A DNA stretch of 64,000 bases from CAVRXQ01 sp963849105 (GCA_963849105.1 CAWKGD010000001.1:199303-263302), one strand, 5' to 3'. Counted from the stretch's first letter, positions 7,946 through 16,763 are shown. The notes: generated by a model not told the origin, from the sequence alone. Program-made: numbers and translations.

Positions 7946-8140
7946 TTGGCCGTCCAATACACGAAATCGCACTTCCTCACGGTCGGTGAGGTGGCGCAGA
8001 TGCTGCGCGTCTCCAACATGACTGTGTACCGGCTGATCAACGCGGGTCAGCTGCCGGCCGTGCGGGTCGGCAAGTCCTACCGCGTGCGCGAGGAGGACCT
8101 CGACTCCTACCTCGCCGGCCGTTTCACCGAAGCCGGATAG
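7946..8140 (+). CDS. excisionase/BldC-type helix-turn-helix protein
   Basis: 64-residue MerR-like winged-helix DNA-binding protein. Core motif: FLTVGEVAQMLRVSNMTVYR, then LINAGQLPAVRVGKSYRV and a short C-terminal helix (EEDLDSYLAG). This is the BldC/excisionase architecture common in Actinobacteria, where such proteins act as small regulators rather than phage excisionases. The start is a TTG preceded by GAGAGGGG; no ATG or GTG gives a complete domain. It lies just ahead of rex and the haem genes with no phage genes nearby, so a role in regulating this cluster is likely but inferred. Confidence 0.85.
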   Translation: MAVQYTKSHFLTVGEVAQMLRVSNMTVYRLINAGQLPAVRVGKSYRVREEDLDSYLAGRFTEAG

Positions 8141-8209
8141 CGACTCCCGAGTTCCCGTCGCCGCCGGGATGCCGCTGGGCTCCCGGCCAACTGCGCGCGC
8201 CAAAAGACC

Positions 8210-8239
8210 TTGTCAAGGGCGGTTTCCGCCGCATAGCGT
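8210..8239 (+). promoter_or_regulatory. candidate sigma-A promoter giving a leaderless rex message
   Basis: TTGTCA at 8210-8215 (5 of 6 consensus), an 18-bp spacer and TAGCGT at 8234-8239. The rex ATG begins at 8247, seven bases after the -10 hexamer, so transcription would start on or next to the A of the start codon, giving a leaderless mRNA. There is no purine-rich ribosome binding site in front of this ATG, which agrees. Confidence 0.5.
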
Positions 8240-8246
8240 GCGGCCG

Positions 8247-8930
8247 ATGACTGAGACGAACGTGCGGGGAGACCGCGTCGTTCCGCGCCCGACCGTCTAT
8301 CGCCTGCCGCGTTATCGCCTGGCGCTCGAAGTGATGGTCGAGCGCGGCGTCGGTCACGTCTCGTCCTCCGAGCTCGCCGACGTCGTCGGCGTGAACCCGG
8401 CCACCCTGCGGCGCGACCTCTCGCGTCTCGGCACCTACGGCACCCGCGGCGCTGGCTACGAGGTGGCGGTGCTGCTCGGCGAGGTCGACAAGGCGCTCGC
8501 CATCGACTGGGATTGGCCGGTCGCGATCGTCGGCGTCGGCAACCTTGGCCGTGCGCTTTCGGGCTCCGAGGGCTTCGGGTCGCGGGGCTTCCGGGTCGCC
8601 GCGCTCTTCGATGTCGACGCGAAGGTCGTCGGTACGACGATCAGCGGCGTGAAGGTCGACCACCTGGAGGCGCTAAAGGAGACGTGCGAGCGGCAGCGGG
8701 TCGCGATCGGCGTGATCACGACTCCCGCGTCGGCGGCGCAGTCGGTCTGCGACCGCCTCGTCCACTCGGGCGTGCATTCGATCCTCAACTTCGCACCGGC
8801 GGTGCTGTCCGCGCCGGCGTCGGTCGTCATCCGCCAGGTCGACCTCGCCGCCGAGTTGCAGGTCCTCGCCTTCTACCGCTCTCGGAGGTCGCGGGCGCGT
8901 CTGACGAGTACATCGCGTCCGAGCCCGTAG
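8247..8930 (+). CDS. rex: redox-sensing transcriptional repressor Rex
   Basis: Dimeric repressor of 227 residues that leaves its operators when the NADH/NAD+ ratio rises, controlling respiratory and fermentative genes. The N-terminal winged helix (residues 14-75) contains SSELADVVGVNPATLRRDLS and the GTYGTRGAGYEV block; the Rossmann domain follows with VAIVGVGNLGRAL (dinucleotide loop) and the FAPAVL region near the C-terminus. ATG 8247 is preferred over the longer open frame because it matches the family length and sits seven bases after a -10 element. Next come hemA and the haem genes, and complex I is 7 kb downstream, both plausible Rex targets. I did not find a clear ROP operator. Confidence 0.95.
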   Translation: MTETNVRGDRVVPRPTVYRLPRYRLALEVMVERGVGHVSSSELADVVGVNPATLRRDLSRLGTYGTRGAGYEVAVLLGEVDKALAIDWDWPVAIVGVGNLGRALSGSEGFGSRGFRVAALFDVDAKVVGTTISGVKVDHLEALKETCERQRVAIGVITTPASAAQSVCDRLVHSGVHSILNFAPAVLSAPASVVIRQVDLAAELQVLAFYRSRRSRARLTSTSRPSP

Positions 8931-8983
8931 CATTCGAGGCCGGGCCGCCACCGCGCGGCGGCTCGGCGCCCAAGGAGGTCCGA

Positions 8984-10258
8984 GTGCCGATCGTCGTCGT
9001 CAGCTTGCACGAGCGGGATGCTCCGCTCGAGTTGCTCGACCGGCTGGCGATCCCCGATGACGAGGCGCCGAAGGCGCTGGCACGCCTTGGTGATAGCCCG
9101 CACCTTTCCGAACGCGTCGTGCTGTCGACGTGCATGCGGACCGAGGTCTACGCGGTCGCCGAACGCTTCCATGATGGGCTCGCCGACATCCACCAGTTCT
9201 TCGAGGAGCGGCTCTCGGACTCGCCGTCGGATCTCCAGGCGCTCGGTGAGGCGCTGTTCGTCGAGTTCGACGAGCCGGCCGAGCGCCACCTTTTCGAAGT
9301 TTCCTCGGGCATCGATTCGCCCGTTCTCGGCGAGGGCGAAGTGCTTCGCCAGGTGCGTGCCGCGCACGAGCTTGCCCGGCGCGAGGGCGCCACCGGTCCG
9401 ATTCTCGACGGGCTCTTTCGCCATGCCGTCGAAGTCGGAAAGCGCGCCCGCACCGAAACGTCGATCGCCCGCGGCACGACGTCGCTTGCCCACGTCGCAG
9501 TCGAGCTGGCGGCCGAGCACCTTGGAGGCAGCTTCGACGACAAGCGCGTCGTCGTCGTCGGGGCCGGCGAGATGGGAGAGTCGCTCGTCTCCGCGCTCGC
9601 TCCGCTCGTGCAGCGTGCGACCGTCGTCGTGGCCAATCGCAGCGTGGACAAAGCGGTCGAGCTCGGAAAGAGCCTTCACGGCCGGGGTCTCTCGCTCGAC
9701 ACGCTGAGCTCCGAGCTCGCAGACGCTGACGTCGTCTTCAGCGCGACCGCCGCGACGGACGTGTTGGCGAGCGCAGATGATGTGCGCCGCGTGCGCACGG
9801 GGGGACACCGCCGCCCCCTGCTGATCGTCGATGCCGCCGTTCCGCGAGATTTCGATCCCGGCGTCGCGCAGCTCCCCGGCGTTTCGCTCCTCGACGTCGA
9901 CGACCTGCGCGCCTATGCCGAGCGGAGGATCGCGTCGCGCCGCGCCGAGATCGATCATGTAGTGGAGATCATCGACGACGAACTCGACCGCTACGCGCTC
10001 GGCGCCCGCAGTCGCGATGCGGCGCCACTTATCACCGCGCTGAGGTCGCGGGCCGAGGACGTTCGCGCCGTTGAGCTCGCGCGCGTCGCCGACGCGATGT
10101 CGGAGATGACCGACGCACAGCGCGCAGCGATCGAGCAGATGACGAAACGGATCGTCGCGAAGCTCGTCCACGACCCGACGGTCACGCTGAAACAGCAAGC
10201 CGGCACGCCGAAAGGGGAGCGGCTCGCCGAGGCGTTGCGGGCGCTGTTCGACCTCTGA
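8984..10258 (+). CDS. hemA: glutamyl-tRNA reductase
   Basis: First committed enzyme of the C5 pathway: NADPH-dependent reduction of glutamyl-tRNA(Glu) to glutamate-1-semialdehyde, which passes to HemL. 424 residues from GTG 8984, chosen for AAGGAGG at 8972-8978; the open frame extends upstream across rex but shows no similarity there. The catalytic cysteine is C50 in LSTCMRTEVY; the usual residue after it is Asn, here Met, a minor oddity. The NADPH domain starts at VVVVGAGEMGES, and the C-terminal dimerisation helix carries the family's ILHDPTVTLK-like end (LVHDPTVTLK). First haem gene of the run hemA-hemC-hemD-hemB-hemL. Confidence 0.96.
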   Translation: MPIVVVSLHERDAPLELLDRLAIPDDEAPKALARLGDSPHLSERVVLSTCMRTEVYAVAERFHDGLADIHQFFEERLSDSPSDLQALGEALFVEFDEPAERHLFEVSSGIDSPVLGEGEVLRQVRAAHELARREGATGPILDGLFRHAVEVGKRARTETSIARGTTSLAHVAVELAAEHLGGSFDDKRVVVVGAGEMGESLVSALAPLVQRATVVVANRSVDKAVELGKSLHGRGLSLDTLSSELADADVVFSATAATDVLASADDVRRVRTGGHRRPLLIVDAAVPRDFDPGVAQLPGVSLLDVDDLRAYAERRIASRRAEIDHVVEIIDDELDRYALGARSRDAAPLITALRSRAEDVRAVELARVADAMSEMTDAQRAAIEQMTKRIVAKLVHDPTVTLKQQAGTPKGERLAEALRALFDL

Positions 10259-10293
10259 GTCGGGCCACCTCATCCTCGTCGCACGCTGGCTGG

Positions 10294-11205
10294 GTGACGA
10301 CGCTGCGGCTTGCGACACGCGGCAGCCCGTTGGCGCTCGAACAGGCGCGCCGTGTCGCGGAGCGGCTCGCACGACTTGATCCGCCCGTCGGCGCTGAGTT
10401 CGTCATCACCGAGACGCGGGGAGATCGTGAGGCTGATCGGCCGATTCGCGAACTCGGACGGGACGGCGTGTTTGCTGCGGAAGTCGAGCGCGCGGTGCTC
10501 GAAGGACGGGCCGACATCGCCGTCCACTCGGCGAAAGACGTTCCGTCCGCGGCTCCTCTCGCCGGCCTCGTACTTGCCGCGACCCCCGAGCGCGTCGACG
10601 TCCGCGACGCGCTGGTGGGCGGCGCACTTGGGCAGCTGCCACCCGGCGCGCTCGTCGCGACGGGCTCCACGCGCCGACGCGCCCAGCTCGCCTGGGCGCG
10701 GCCCGATCTCGGATTCATCGAGCTGCGCGGCAATATAGCGAGCCGGCTCTCGAAGGTTCCGAAGAACGGCGCGGCCGTGGTCGCGTTCGCGGCTCTCCTA
10801 CGGCTTGGTCTCGGCGCAAGAGCGGACGAAGTGCTTTCGACCGACGTGGTCTTGCCGCAAGTCGGACAGGGCGCGCTCGCGTTGCGTTGTCGCACGGACG
10901 ACGCGGCTGTCCTGGCGATCTGCGCAGCGATCGACGACGGGCCCGTTCACCGTGCGGTCGACGCGGAACGCGCCTTTCTTGCCCGGCTCGGCGGAGGCTG
11001 CGACGCGCCGGTCGGGGCGTTCGCGACCTGCCCAGACTCCGACGCGCCGGTGCATCTCGAGGCGTTCGTCGCCCGCGACGACGGGCACGCGCTCGTGCGC
11101 GGAGCGCGCCAGGGAAACGATCCCGTTTTGCTCGGACAGGCGCTCGCCGACTACCTCCTTGACCACTGCGGCGGGCGTGCGCTCATCGAACCTTGGGCGT
11201 CATGA
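10294..11205 (+). CDS. hemC: porphobilinogen deaminase (hydroxymethylbilane synthase)
   Basis: Cytosolic enzyme of 303 residues that polymerises four porphobilinogens into hydroxymethylbilane. Family marks: LRLATRGSPLAL at the N-terminus, HSAKDVPS with the substrate-binding Asp, GSTRRRAQL, LRGNIASRL, and the dipyrromethane-cofactor cysteine C236 in RLGGGCDAPVGA. The start is GTG 10294. Its stop overlaps the hemD start (ATGA), coupling the two enzymes that act in sequence on an unstable product. Confidence 0.96.
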   Translation: MTTLRLATRGSPLALEQARRVAERLARLDPPVGAEFVITETRGDREADRPIRELGRDGVFAAEVERAVLEGRADIAVHSAKDVPSAAPLAGLVLAATPERVDVRDALVGGALGQLPPGALVATGSTRRRAQLAWARPDLGFIELRGNIASRLSKVPKNGAAVVAFAALLRLGLGARADEVLSTDVVLPQVGQGALALRCRTDDAAVLAICAAIDDGPVHRAVDAERAFLARLGGGCDAPVGAFATCPDSDAPVHLEAFVARDDGHALVRGARQGNDPVLLGQALADYLLDHCGGRALIEPWAS

Positions 11206-12019
11206 GCACGTCCGATCCCTTGGAAGGGCTGCGAAGCCCCGAGCCGTCGCCGCTCGACGGTTGGTCGGTCGTCGTCACCCGGCCCCTCGAGCAGGCGAGG
11301 ACGCTCATCGATGCTCTCGAACACCACGGCGCGGGGGTGCTCGCTGTCCCGACGATCGCGATCGAGCCGCCGGACGATGGCGGGGCGCGCTTGCGCGAGG
11401 CGGCAAGAAACGTCTCCGAGTTCGACTGGATCGTCTTCACGTCGGAAAATGCCGTCGATCGCTTGCTGCAGGCGGTCGGTGACGCTCGCCACATGGGCGC
11501 GACGCGCGTCGCGGCGATCGGCGAAGGGACCGCCGACGCGTTGTTGCGGCACGGAGTCGTCGCAGATCTCGTTCCTCAGCGGTACGTCGCGGAGGCACTC
11601 GTCGGCGCGTTCCCCCCGCCAAGCGGCATGGAAGGGTCCTCTTGCCGCGCGCCGCAGTGGCGAGAGACGTCGTGCCGGACGGGATCCGTCGCCTCGGCTG
11701 GGAGGTCGAAGTCGTGCAGGCATATAAGACGGTTCCGGCAGAGATCGCCGCGGCGGCGCTCGGGCACGTGCGATTGGCGGACGCGATCACTTTCACTTCG
11801 TCCTCAACTGTTGGTGGCTTTCTTGAACAAGCAGCCGTGTCAGATCTTCCGCCGATCGTCGCCTCGATCGGCCCGATCACGAGCGCAACGGCGAGGGGAG
11901 CCGGCATCGACGTGTCGGTTGAATCCGAGCAGCACACCTCTACCGGCCTCGCCGAAGCGCTCGCCGAGTTCGCGCGCGCCAACGGTCGCCCCGACCACGT
12001 CGGCGAACCGCCGTCGTAG
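11202..12019 (+). pseudogene. hemD: uroporphyrinogen-III synthase, one-base frameshift
   Basis: Would encode about 272 residues that cyclise hydroxymethylbilane with inversion of ring D. The first frame (ATG 11202) gives SVVVTRPLEQARTLIDALE, FTSENAVDRLLQA and AAIGEGTADALL, then loses similarity after AFPPPSGMEG. Similarity resumes in the -1 frame with LLPRAAVARDVVPDGIRRLG, ITFTSSSTVGGFLEQ and VASIGPITSATARGAGI, ending at 12019. The break is at 11634-11636, where GGG replaces the GGGG needed to read GMEG-VLLPRAA. Both halves keep all family blocks, so the loss is recent or a sequence error; the gene is essential for haem, and all its neighbours are intact, which favours error. Classed as pseudogene only because the given sequence is broken. 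Confidence 0.9.
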
Positions 12020-12028
12020 TCTTTTGGA

Positions 12029-13033
12029 GTGACTTCGAGCACCGTCAGCGCCTTCCCGGAGCGTCGGATGCGTCGACTGCGCCGCACGAAAGCGATGCGC
12101 CGACTGGTCGCGGACACGACGGTCACCGTCGATGACCTCGTCGCCCCCGTTTTCGTGCGCGAGGGCATCAGGGATCCCGCGCCGATCGCGACGATGCCCG
12201 GCGTCGTCCAGCACACGCTGGACTCGCTCGTTGTTGAGGCGAAGCACCTCGTTCAGCTCGGCATCCCGGGTCTCGTGCTGTTCGGCGTCCCAGAGGCGAA
12301 GGACGCGCAGGGCAGCGGCGCGTCGGATACCGATGGCATCGCACAACGGGCGCTGCGTGCCGTGCGCGACGCCGTCGGCAACGAGCTCGTCCTTGTGGCG
12401 GACCTCTGCCTAGACGAATACACCGATCACGGCCACTGTGGGATCCTCGACGCGCACGGTGCTGTCGACAATGACGCGACGCTCGAGCGCTACGCTGAAG
12501 TCGCCCTCACCCAAGCCGAGGCGGGCGTGGACGTGGTCGCACCGAGCGGGATGATGGACGGGCAGGTGCGGGCGATCCGCGCTGCGCTCGACGGTTCCGG
12601 ATACACCGACGTCGCGCTGCTCGCGTATGCCGCGAAGTACGCCTCATCGATGTACGGGCCGTTTCGCGACGCGGTGAACGTCGCGATCGCTGGTGGCGGG
12701 GATCGACGCAGCTACCAAGAGGATCCGGCACGCCGTGACGAAGGTGTGACAGAAGCGCTCCTCGATATCGCAGAAGGCGCGGACATTGTCATGGTGAAGC
12801 CGGCAATCCACTACCTCGACGTTCTTTCCCGAGTCGCGGACACCGTCGACGTCCCTGTCGCCGCCTACCACGTGAGCGGGGAGTACACGATGGTCGTATC
12901 GGCGGCACAGCTCGGCGCGATCGATCTCGACTCCGCGATCAAAGAGACGCTCGTCGCGGTCAAAAGGGCAGGCGCTGACTTCGTCCTCACGTACTTTGCG
13001 CAAAGAGCGGCTGAGCTGTTCAGCGCCCGCTGA
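12029..13033 (+). CDS. hemB: delta-aminolevulinic acid dehydratase (porphobilinogen synthase)
   Basis: Condenses two 5-aminolevulinate molecules to porphobilinogen; 334 residues, cytosolic octamer. The two Schiff-base lysines are K203 (YAAKYASSMYGPFR) and K257 (VMVKPA). The metal region reads DLCLDEYTDHGHCG: C127, D129, C137. Zinc-dependent enzymes have three cysteines here and magnesium-type enzymes none, so this site is intermediate. GTG 12029 is the start, nine bases after the hemD stop. In pathway order it acts before HemC, as is usual in this actinobacterial gene order. Confidence 0.96.
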   Translation: MTSSTVSAFPERRMRRLRRTKAMRRLVADTTVTVDDLVAPVFVREGIRDPAPIATMPGVVQHTLDSLVVEAKHLVQLGIPGLVLFGVPEAKDAQGSGASDTDGIAQRALRAVRDAVGNELVLVADLCLDEYTDHGHCGILDAHGAVDNDATLERYAEVALTQAEAGVDVVAPSGMMDGQVRAIRAALDGSGYTDVALLAYAAKYASSMYGPFRDAVNVAIAGGGDRRSYQEDPARRDEGVTEALLDIAEGADIVMVKPAIHYLDVLSRVADTVDVPVAAYHVSGEYTMVVSAAQLGAIDLDSAIKETLVAVKRAGADFVLTYFAQRAAELFSAR

Positions 13034-13037
13034 ACAG

Positions 13038-14315
13038 ATGGAACGCGCGAAAAGCTCCGAACTGTTCCAACGCGCGCGCCGCGCGATTCCCGGTGGAGTG
13101 AACTCGCCGGTGCGTGCCTTTAAGTCCGTCGACGCCGAGCCGTTCTTCGTCGGGCACGGCAAGGGCGCCTATCTGTTCGACGTCGACGGCAACCGCTACG
13201 TCGACTACGTGCAGTCCTGGGGTGCGTCGATCCTCGGTCACGCGCACCCGGCGGTGACCGACGCCATCTCGACCGCGGCCAGCCGTGGGACGTCGTACGG
13301 GGCGCCGACCGAGGCCGAGGTTCTGCTCGCCGAGAAGGTCATCGCGTCGGTGCCCGGATGCGAGATGGTGCGCCTCGTTTCTTCTGGAACCGAGGCGGCG
13401 ATGTCGGCGATCCGCATCGCGCGGGCCGCAACGGCGCGCAGTCGGATCGTGAAATTCGCCGGTTGCTACCACGGTCATTCCGACGCGCTGCTGGCAGCCG
13501 CGGGAAGCGGCGTCGCCACGTACGGGCTACCCGCGTCGGCGGGCGTACCGGAGTCGGCCGTGCGCGAGACGATCGTCGTGCCCTACAACGTCGTGCCCGA
13601 TCTCGACGAGCGAGTGGCGTGCGTGATCGTCGAGCCCGTCGCTGCGAACATGGGCCTCGTCCTGCCCGACGAGGGGTTCTTGGCGTCGTTGCGCGGCGCC
13701 TGTGACGAAGTCGGCGCGCTGTTGATCTTCGACGAGGTGATCACCGGGTTCCGCCTCGGACGTTCAGGGGCGACAGGCCTCTACGGCGTGCGCCCGGATC
13801 TGTTCTGTTTCGGCAAGGTGATCGGCGGCGGGTTGCCGCTCGCCGCCTTCGGGGGAGGGCGGGACGTGATGGAGCAACTCGCCCCGGATGGCCCGGTCTA
13901 TCAAGCAGGGACACTCTCGGGGAACCCGGTCGCGACGGCGGCCGGACTAACGGTGTTGGAGCTGCTCACCGACTCGGTGTACGCGGACCTCGCTCGCAAG
14001 GTCGGCCGACTCGCCGACGGGATCGCGAACGCGCTGCGTTCCGCGGGCATCGCCGTCGAAGTCCCCATCGCATCGACGTTGTTCTCTGTCTTTTTTGCGG
14101 ACGCGGCGGTGCGTAACTACGACGACGCGCAGAAAGCCGCGGCGAACGGCAGGTACACGACATTTTTCAACGCCATGCTCGACTCGGGGATCGCACTCGC
14201 GCCGAGCCCCTACGAGGTGGCGTTCTGCTCGCTGGCGCACGGAGACGAGGACATCGACGCGACGATCGCCGCCGCCGAGCAGGCCGCGACCCTCGTCGCG
14301 AAGGGTATGTCGTAG
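13038..14315 (+). CDS. hemL: glutamate-1-semialdehyde 2,1-aminomutase
   Basis: PLP enzyme of class III aminotransferase fold that converts glutamate-1-semialdehyde to 5-aminolevulinate. 425 residues from ATG 13038, five bases after the hemB stop. Visible are the opening SSELFQRARRAIPGGVNSPV, SSGTEAAMSAIRIAR (cofactor phosphate), FAGCYHGHSDALL, IFDEVITGFRLG (PLP ring Asp) and the cofactor lysine K260 in CFGKVIGGGLPLAAFGG. Last gene of the haem run; the next gene is convergent and begins only three bases past its stop. No terminator stands out. Confidence 0.97.
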   Translation: MERAKSSELFQRARRAIPGGVNSPVRAFKSVDAEPFFVGHGKGAYLFDVDGNRYVDYVQSWGASILGHAHPAVTDAISTAASRGTSYGAPTEAEVLLAEKVIASVPGCEMVRLVSSGTEAAMSAIRIARAATARSRIVKFAGCYHGHSDALLAAAGSGVATYGLPASAGVPESAVRETIVVPYNVVPDLDERVACVIVEPVAANMGLVLPDEGFLASLRGACDEVGALLIFDEVITGFRLGRSGATGLYGVRPDLFCFGKVIGGGLPLAAFGGGRDVMEQLAPDGPVYQAGTLSGNPVATAAGLTVLELLTDSVYADLARKVGRLADGIANALRSAGIAVEVPIASTLFSVFFADAAVRNYDDAQKAAANGRYTTFFNAMLDSGIALAPSPYEVAFCSLAHGDEDIDATIAAAEQAATLVAKGMS

Positions 14316-14318
14316 CTC

Positions 14319-15605
14319 CTACGCCGCTTTGATCGCGATCTGTTCGATCGCGCGGTAGGCGAGTTCAGCCGGCGCGAATTCATCGGCGCGCAGCGCGTTC
14401 GACATGATGCGCAGCAGCCACTCCATCAACGAGCGTGAATGCATTCCGGTCGCGACGAGGATCCGCATTACGTCGGGCTGCCCGAGAAAGCGCATCGAAG
14501 CGCTCGCCGTCTTGTAGTACAAGCCGTAGTTCTCCTGCAGCTTGTGCTCGTATGCCCCGAGTGCGCGCAAATCTCCCGTTGCGATCGCTTCGCCGGCGAA
14601 GGCGGCGGCGATGCGTCCCGTTTCGTACCCGTAGGAGATCCCCTCGCCGTTGAACGGGTTGATCGACCCCGATGCGTCGCCGCACAGCAGGTAATCGGGT
14701 CCGTGACGAGGGCCGACGGAGAGCCCCATCGGCAGCCGCCCGCCCGTCGGCTCCGAGAGGGCCGTCGTCGCGTTGAGCCCCCACGACGCCGGCGTCATCG
14801 CGACGAAAGCATCCATCAGTCGCGACGTGTTCAACCCCTTCAGGCGCTTCTCGGTCGAGAGCACGCCGACCCCGACGTTCACCCGGCCGTCGCCGAGCGG
14901 GAAGATCCAGCCGTAGCCGGGGATCGACGCGCCGTCGGGATCGTGCAGGTCAAGGTGGGATTCGATCCAGTGCTCAGCATGTCGCGGCGATGCGTAGTAG
15001 CCGCGCAGCGCCATTCCCTGCGGCACCGATTTGTCGCGCACCGCGCCGAGCGCGCGCCCAAAGCGCGAGTTCGCCCCGTCGGCGACGACGAGGACCTGCG
15101 CCGTGATCTCGCTCCGCTCGCCAGTGGCGCTGTCTTGCACGACCGCACCGATGGCCGACCCGCCGACTTCGGCTTGCGGGCCGAGCGGCGCGAGCGCTTC
15201 GCAGCCCTGCATGACGAGTGCGCCCGCCTTCTCGGCGCGGGACGCGACGAGCGCGTCGAGGTCGAAGCGTGTGATGACGTAGCCGTGGCAACCGAATCCG
15301 GCGTGTTCGGGCCAGGTGAGATTGAGTTCCTTTCCATAGGCGAGCGCACGCAAGCCGTCGAAGCGGTGGTGGCCAGCGAGCACGTCGGCGAGTCCCATGT
15401 CCTCGAGCTGGCGGACGGCGCGTGGTGTCAGCCCGTCACCGCAGGTCTTTTCGCGTGGAAAGTGCTTCTTTTCGAGGACGACGACGTCGTAGCCGGCATC
15501 GGCGAGCCAGTAGGCGGCCGCAGATCCCGAGGGCCCCGCTCCGATGACGAGCACATCACAGCGCGCGGGAGGGCGCGGCACGCCTTTTTTGGGAGCCGGA
15601 CCCAT
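14319..15605 (-). CDS. geranylgeranyl reductase family FAD-dependent oxidoreductase
   Basis: 428-residue flavoprotein of the geranylgeranyl-reductase/digeranylgeranylglycerophospholipid-reductase superfamily. FAD-binding loop VIGAGPSGSAAAYWLADAG and the KTCGDGLTPRAV motif lie at the N-terminus; the second flavin box is YLLCGDASGSINPFNGEGI. Actinobacterial members such as MenJ saturate an isoprene unit of menaquinone; others act on chlorophyll or archaeal lipids. The gene is divergent from the complex I operon, which agrees with a quinone-tail role, but the substrate is inferred. The ATG at 15605 has no ribosome binding site, but TAACCT at 15612-15617 (minus strand) lies six bases upstream, suggesting a leaderless message. 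Confidence 0.87.
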   Translation of the reverse strand: MGPAPKKGVPRPPARCDVLVIGAGPSGSAAAYWLADAGYDVVVLEKKHFPREKTCGDGLTPRAVRQLEDMGLADVLAGHHRFDGLRALAYGKELNLTWPEHAGFGCHGYVITRFDLDALVASRAEKAGALVMQGCEALAPLGPQAEVGGSAIGAVVQDSATGERSEITAQVLVVADGANSRFGRALGAVRDKSVPQGMALRGYYASPRHAEHWIESHLDLHDPDGASIPGYGWIFPLGDGRVNVGVGVLSTEKRLKGLNTSRLMDAFVAMTPASWGLNATTALSEPTGGRLPMGLSVGPRHGPDYLLCGDASGSINPFNGEGISYGYETGRIAAAFAGEAIATGDLRALGAYEHKLQENYGLYYKTASASMRFLGQPDVMRILVATGMHSRSLMEWLLRIMSNALRADEFAPAELAYRAIEQIAIKAA

Positions 15606-15714
15606 TTTCGAAGGTTACTTGCCAAAGGTCGCGGGACCTCGTTTCGCGCCATGAGAACCGCGCCCAACCGATGTGAATGAATCGCGGGCGCCGTGGTAGA
15701 ACCGGCGAGAGCCC

Positions 15715-16170
15715 ATGGGAAGTCTCGACAGCTACCTCCCGATCTTCGTCCTCTTCGTGCTCGCGCTGCTCTTTGCGGGGCTTTCACTTGCCGCGTCGAG
15801 GATCCTCTCGCCCTACCGGCCGAACGCCGCCAAGCAGTCGCCGTACGAATGCGGGATCGTGCCGACCTACGAGCCGCCGCAGCGCTTCCCGGTCCGCTTC
15901 TACCTGGTGGCGATGGTCTTCATCATCTTCGACATCGAGATCATCTTCCTGTTCCCCTGGGCAGTCATCTACAACCAGCTCGGCCGGTTCGGCCTCGTCG
16001 AGGTACTCGTCTTCGCCGGAGCGGTGATCTTCTCCTTTATCTATCTCGTCGCCGCCGGCGCGCTTGACTGGGGTCCGTTGAAGCGGGTGCGTCCGCTGCA
16101 GCCCTTCGGCGAGCGGACGACGGCCTCCACCGTCGAGCGCATCGGGCCGCGGCGCGACGAGGCGGCGTAG
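15715..16170 (+). CDS. nuoA: NADH-quinone oxidoreductase subunit A
   Basis: Membrane subunit of complex I, 151 residues with three transmembrane helices (about 8-28, 63-85, 95-115). Conserved motifs: SPYECGI in the loop after helix 1 and FDIEIIFLFPW with the buried acidic residues in helix 2, close to the quinone chamber. The C-terminal tail beyond residue 120 is longer than in E. coli. First gene of the nuo operon; the stop is followed by nuoB after two bases. The ATG has only a weak GAGAG upstream. Confidence 0.96.
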   Translation: MGSLDSYLPIFVLFVLALLFAGLSLAASRILSPYRPNAAKQSPYECGIVPTYEPPQRFPVRFYLVAMVFIIFDIEIIFLFPWAVIYNQLGRFGLVEVLVFAGAVIFSFIYLVAAGALDWGPLKRVRPLQPFGERTTASTVERIGPRRDEAA

Positions 16171-16172
16171 CG

Positions 16173-16763
16173 ATGGAGTACGAGTCCTGGCAGGGTCTCG
16201 AGTCGCTGAGCCACAACGTCCTCACCGGAGCGCTCGAGGAGTTCGTGAAGTGGGCGCGGCGGAACTCGATGTGGCCGGCGACCTTCGGCCTCGCCTGTTG
16301 CGCGATCGAGATGATGGCGGCTGGCGCCGCCGAGTACGACCTCGCCCGCTTCGGCATGGAGGTGTTCCGACCCTCGCCGCGCCAAGCGGACCTGATGATC
16401 GTCGCCGGGCGGGTCTCCCAGAAGATGGCCCCCGTGCTGCGTCAGGTCTACGACCAGATGGTGGAGCCGAAGTGGGTCATCTCGATGGGCGTCTGCGCGT
16501 CGACCGGCGGGATGTTCAACAACTACGCGATCGTCCAGGGCGTCGACGAGATCGTCCCGGTCGACGTTTACGCACCGGGGTGCCCGCCGTCGCCGTCGAC
16601 GCTCATCCACGCGATCCTGACCCTGCACGAAAAGGTGCGGACGGGTGAGATCACCCGCCGCCGCCAACAGCGCGGCGGGGGAGCAGCACTCGATGTGGCG
16701 GCCGCGGTGCCCGGTTGGACCAAGCCGCTCCAGAAGCCTGTTCGTATCGGGACGCCGCGCTGA
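16173..16763 (+). CDS. nuoB: NADH-quinone oxidoreductase subunit B
   Basis: Peripheral-arm subunit, 196 residues, carrying terminal [4Fe-4S] cluster N2 that passes electrons to quinone. The cluster ligands are the tandem C42-C43 (GLACCAIEMM), C108 (GVCASTGG) and C137 (PGCPPSP). A basic C-terminal tail (RRRQQRGGG) is not part of the core. The stop and the nuoC start overlap as TGATG. Confidence 0.97.
   Translation: MEYESWQGLESLSHNVLTGALEEFVKWARRNSMWPATFGLACCAIEMMAAGAAEYDLARFGMEVFRPSPRQADLMIVAGRVSQKMAPVLRQVYDQMVEPKWVISMGVCASTGGMFNNYAIVQGVDEIVPVDVYAPGCPPSPSTLIHAILTLHEKVRTGEITRRRQQRGGGAALDVAAAVPGWTKPLQKPVRIGTPR

Noticed and set aside
7946..8140. Phage excisionase suggested by the HTH fold
   Set aside because: No integrase, attachment site or phage gene lies nearby; the small HTH is of the kind used as a chromosomal regulator in Actinobacteria.
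8513..8983. N-terminal extension of hemA overlapping rex
   Set aside because: No similarity to glutamyl-tRNA reductase; GTG 8984 has an ideal ribosome binding site and gives the normal length.
8873..10372. A 499-codon minus-strand frame opposite hemA
   Set aside because: Antisense shadow of hemA; no motif and unnatural composition, while hemA has a full set of family motifs.
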